Positions 6,179 to 8,797 of a stretch of 8,797 bases of DNA are shown here, in pieces. The first letter of the stretch is position 1. The number at the start of each line of letters is the position of its first letter. A model generated the notes under the pieces. That model did not search any database and was not told the origin of the DNA. It was given only the letters and a program-made list of their open reading frames with translations. A program made the translations under genes and the position numbers. The DNA comes from Thermotogae bacterium (GTDB lineage Bacteria > Thermotogota > Thermotogae > Thermotogales > DSM-5069), in the NCBI GenBank assembly GCA_003641785.1, contig QNAO01000026.1:1-8797 (forward strand), given 5' to 3'.

Positions 6179-7471
6179 ATGATGCGCAAACCAAAGATCG
6201 TTGTTGTTGGAGGTGGCTGGGGCGGCTGCGCTGCTGCTGCCGCCGCTGCCAAAGCTGGTGGCGAAGTAACTCTTCTTGAAAGAACAGACATGCTTCTTGG
6301 AACAGGTCTCGTTGGTGGAATTTTCCGAAATAACGGAAGGTTCACAGCTTTAGAAGAAATGGTGGAAATGGGAGCGGATATCTTTTCTGTAATGGATAAG
6401 TGTGCTCTGCACACGAACGTCGAATTTCCCGGACACAAACACGCAAGCCTTTACAACGTGTACAAAATAGAACCCGCTGTAAAGGAATACTTGAAAAACC
6501 TTGGTGTCACAGTGATCACTCAGGCAAGAGTCACAGATATCAAGGTTGAAGGTGGAAAAATAGCCGCTGTTATCGTGCAGAAACGCGATCCCATAACAGC
6601 CGATGCCTTTGTCGATGCCACTGGAACTTCAGCTGTTCCTGGAAACTGTACAAAATATGGGAATGGTTGTGCCATGTGTATACTCAGGTGCCACAGCTTC
6701 GGACCTCGTGTGAGCATAACAACTAAAGCCGGTGTCGAAGAATGGATTGGTAAAAAGCCAGGCGGTGTCATTGGTGCAATGAGTGGATCGTGCAAGATTT
6801 TCAAAGAATCCGTAGATCCACAGATAGTCAAGGAACTGGAGGAAAAGGGAAGTGCGCTTGTTCCTGTGCCAAAGGAGCTGATGGAAGAAGAAGAGATTCT
6901 TGGAATGAAAGCATGCCAGCAGTACGCTCTCAAGGAATTCATAGAAAATTTGGTGCTTCTCGATACGGGACCTGTGAAGCTGATGACCCCGTTTTTCCCA
7001 TTGAAGCGATTGAGAGAAGTTCCAGGCATGGAACGGGCAAGATATGAAGACCCACTCGGTGGTACAAAAGGAAACTCAATGAGATACTTTGGTTTTGCAA
7101 ACTGTGAGCAAACGCTTCAAGCCGTGGGGCCCGTTTCAAATCTCTTCTGCGCGGGAGAAAAAGCTGGAGCGATGGTGGGACACACGGAGGCAATCGTGAC
7201 TGGCACGCTTTCTGGGCACAATGCTGTGAGACATGCTGTTGGTGAGAGCTTGATTAAATTTCCCGACTCTCTGGCAGTTGGGGACTTCGTCAATTACGTT
7301 GTACCGGAAATGAAAAAGGAAGAGGGAAGGCAGTATAAATACACCTTCTCTGGTTCCATATATTTCAAGAGAATGAAGGAAAAGGGACTTTACACCACAG
7401 ATGTTGAAGAAATAGAAAAGAGAGTTCAGAATTCAGGATTCTCTGGCATTTTCGATAAATCTATAATCTAA
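6179..7471 (+). CDS. FAD-dependent oxidoreductase with a four-cysteine cluster
   Basis: A 430-aa flavoprotein. The N-terminus has the Rossmann FAD motif VVVGGGWGGCAAA (8-20; Gly11, Gly13, Gly16) with Glu34 at the end of the second strand. A middle strand carries VDATGTSAVPG (145-155), the common ATG motif. The C-terminal FAD motif NLFCAGEKAG...EAIVTGTLSGHNA (321-349) resembles the closing motif of the FAD_oxidored/GidA-like group. Between the FAD elements lies C157-x6-C164-x2-C167-x3-C171 (within GNCTKYGNGCAMCILRCHSFGPR), which could hold an iron-sulphur cluster or be a redox/metal site. No second nucleotide (NADPH) Rossmann motif is obvious, so the electron acceptor is unclear. Two adjacent ATGs (6179 and 6182) follow GGAAGGG; the second has the better spacing, and a TTG at 6164 is too early. 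The preceding PLP gene ends 15 nt upstream. Substrate unknown; oxidation of an amino or hydroxy acid is plausible from context. Confidence 0.83.
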   Translation: MMRKPKIVVVGGGWGGCAAAAAAAKAGGEVTLLERTDMLLGTGLVGGIFRNNGRFTALEEMVEMGADIFSVMDKCALHTNVEFPGHKHASLYNVYKIEPAVKEYLKNLGVTVITQARVTDIKVEGGKIAAVIVQKRDPITADAFVDATGTSAVPGNCTKYGNGCAMCILRCHSFGPRVSITTKAGVEEWIGKKPGGVIGAMSGSCKIFKESVDPQIVKELEEKGSALVPVPKELMEEEEILGMKACQQYALKEFIENLVLLDTGPVKLMTPFFPLKRLREVPGMERARYEDPLGGTKGNSMRYFGFANCEQTLQAVGPVSNLFCAGEKAGAMVGHTEAIVTGTLSGHNAVRHAVGESLIKFPDSLAVGDFVNYVVPEMKKEEGRQYKYTFSGSIYFKRMKEKGLYTTDVEEIEKRVQNSGFSGIFDKSII

Positions 7472-7498
7472 CTCTCATCCAAGAGGAGGTTGGGGAAT

Positions 7499-8797
7499 AT
7501 GGGTGCTGAAGTACAACTCACGCTAGCTCATTGGCTCTACTTGATTTTTGTAATAGCAGTGGTTGTAACAATGTTTCTCAGAAAGGACACGCCGCTGATA
7601 TGTATCATCGGAGCTCTCGCTGTAGGATGGGCAGTTACTGGTTCCTTTTTAGGCGGCGTCCAGTCAGTTTTCAATGCCACTGTTGTCGCCGCCATAGAGC
7701 TTATGGGAATAGTAGCAATCATATCACTGATGGTAGCCCTGTCAAAGCAGATGGAGACAAGTGGAGCCGCTGCAGTACTGATAAGAACCCTTGGACGGCC
7801 AATCAAGGGTCCGAAATCAGCATTCTGGTTCGTTGGAATCATCACCGCGATTCTGGCCTACTTCATATGGCCCACACCAGCTGTTGCGTTGCTTGGCTCT
7901 TTACTCGTTCCTGTCGCAGTGAGCGTGGGACTGTCTCCTTTAGTCACTGGCATTTCGATAGCCATGTTCGCGTACGGAATCGCGCTAACAACCGACTTTG
8001 TCATTCAGGGAGCACCGACACTTGTGGCAAAGGCGGCTGGATTGGGAGTAGGAGAAGTAATGACTGCCATGGTACCACTGATAATTGTTTGGGCATTAAT
8101 AGCCATCCCTATCTCTTACTTCATGTCCATGAAGTTGAATCGGGGTTACGATCCTAAGAAAGACATGGAGATTTTCGGTTCAAGTGTTGTCAACAGTAAA
8201 AGTAGCGAACATTCATCTTTCGCCAAAACGGAAGCCGTCGTCGTTGCGTTGGCATTTCTACTTGACATTATTCTCATGCTTGTGTTTAAGCTTCGAGGAG
8301 GAGATGCAACGGCACTCTTGGGTGGTACTGCGGCTCTCCTGCTTTTGGTGTTCAGCATCCTTCAGCACAAAGGTGAAGCTTTAGAGATAGGAGTAGATTA
8401 CCTCAGGGAGGGCTTCATGTTTGGCATGAAGATATTCACACCTGTTTTCTTCATAGCGGCTCTTTTCTATATGGGCGGCGGACAATCAACGGCAATATTT
8501 GGTGACGCAGGTAAGCCGCTACTCTTTGATCTCAGCAACGCCCTTGCTGCAAAAGTTCCTCTGAACAGATTCGCAGTTGGGCCGATGCAGGCTCTTGTTG
8601 GAGCTGTAGCAGGACTCGACGGCTCTGGCTTCTCGGGTCTGCCACTGGTTGGTACTCTGGCCAGCGGGTTGAGCGTGATAGCCAACGTCAAAGCTTCTGT
8701 TCTTGCAGCGTTGGGACAACTAACGACTGTCAACACCGGTGGTGGAACAATCGTTCCATGGGCTTTGATTGCTGTCGCAGCCGTTACTAAGACAAAA
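7499..8797 (+). CDS. Multi-pass permease, ion-transporter-like (C-terminus cut by window edge)
   Basis: The frame is open from ATG at 7499 to the right edge: 433 codons with no stop, so the gene is incomplete. AGGAGGT at 7484-7490 gives a strong ribosome site. The product is very hydrophobic with about ten membrane segments (roughly 11-28, 32-52, 62-81, 108-124, 127-144, 148-164, 189-210, 245-263, 271-288, 312-326, then re-entrant-looking Gly-rich stretches to 430). A charged cytosolic loop at about 212-243 splits it into two halves. WPTPAVALLGSLLVP (124-138) and GLDGSGFSGLPLVGTLASG (372-390) fall in similar places of the two halves, as in inverted-repeat carriers of the ion-transporter superfamily (gluconate, citrate, C4-dicarboxylate types). 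No ATP-binding or periplasmic partner is seen, so it is probably an ion-coupled secondary carrier. As last visible gene of the operon it likely imports the pathway substrate. The substrate is unknown. Confidence 0.78.
   Translation, partial: MGAEVQLTLAHWLYLIFVIAVVVTMFLRKDTPLICIIGALAVGWAVTGSFLGGVQSVFNATVVAAIELMGIVAIISLMVALSKQMETSGAAAVLIRTLGRPIKGPKSAFWFVGIITAILAYFIWPTPAVALLGSLLVPVAVSVGLSPLVTGISIAMFAYGIALTTDFVIQGAPTLVAKAAGLGVGEVMTAMVPLIIVWALIAIPISYFMSMKLNRGYDPKKDMEIFGSSVVNSKSSEHSSFAKTEAVVVALAFLLDIILMLVFKLRGGDATALLGGTAALLLLVFSILQHKGEALEIGVDYLREGFMFGMKIFTPVFFIAALFYMGGGQSTAIFGDAGKPLLFDLSNALAAKVPLNRFAVGPMQALVGAVAGLDGSGFSGLPLVGTLASGLSVIANVKASVLAALGQLTTVNTGGGTIVPWALIAVAAVTKTK

Noticed and set aside
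6231..6251. GCT/GCC codon run encoding seven alanines in the flavoprotein, considered as a slippage repeat
   Set aside because: Codons alternate and the alanines form the normal helix after the FAD glycine motif; ordinary Rossmann composition.
7531..8157. 208-codon plus-strand open frame overlapping the permease
   Set aside because: The product is Cys/His/Ser-rich without any fold signal, whereas the other frame gives a continuous membrane transporter from a strong ribosome site at 7484-7490.
1..8797. CRISPR arrays, insertion sequences, tRNA/rRNA genes, riboswitches and attachment sites
   Set aside because: Looked for repeated units, transposase motifs, terminal repeats and structured RNA signatures by eye; none seen, and nearly all of the window is coding.

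Overview
The window looks like accessory catabolic DNA from an anaerobic, possibly thermophilic bacterium. I base this on the enzyme set (a YgeW/YgeY/hydantoinase-type purine-catabolism block), heavy use of AGA for arginine, many Lys/Glu-rich surfaces and strong GGAGG-type ribosome binding sites. A member of the Thermotogota, Synergistota or a related anaerobic lineage would fit, but the sequence shown does not settle the taxonomy. By eye the base composition is moderate (not computed) and I see no break in it that would mark a recent insertion.

Left arm (1-2312, minus strand): a tightly packed operon read right to left. It holds a YgeY-type M20 metallohydrolase, a YgeW-type knotted carbamoyltransferase 2 nt downstream, and then the N-terminus of an amidohydrolase of the hydantoinase/dihydropyrimidinase type that runs off the left edge. 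The amidohydrolase has a strong Shine-Dalgarno but an ACG where the start codon should be. This trio matches the core of the ygeW-ygeX-ygeY-hyuA cluster of Escherichia coli, whose relatives have been tied to anaerobic uric acid/purine breakdown in gut bacteria.

Centre (2352-3053, plus strand): a HhH-GPD DNA glycosylase of the MagIII/endonuclease III-like group with a [4Fe-4S] motif. It is divergent from the left arm and probably unrelated to the metabolism on either side.

Right arm (3167-8797, plus strand): a six-gene operon of a YheO-PAS/HTH regulator, a RidA enamine/imine deaminase, a 146-aa protein I cannot name, a fold-type-I PLP enzyme of unknown substrate, a FAD-dependent oxidoreductase with a four-cysteine cluster, and a multi-pass permease cut by the right edge. 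Gaps are 23, 2, 17, 15 and 27 nt, each with a good ribosome binding site. The 113-nt leader before the regulator carries two near-identical 16-bp palindromes (ATACAATTAATTGTAT and ATACAATTTTTTGTAT) whose centres are 42 bp apart. The second lies between putative -35 and -10 elements, so they are probably operators, most simply for the adjacent regulator.

Taken together, the right arm looks like a self-regulated uptake-and-catabolism module for an amino compound. The permease would import it, the PLP and flavin enzymes would act on it, RidA would clear a reactive enamine/imine, and the PAS-type regulator would sense it. Whether it works with the left-arm ureido/carbamoyl enzymes is an open and interesting question. 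The four less-defined genes (146-aa protein, PLP enzyme, flavoprotein, permease) are the best candidates here for something undescribed.
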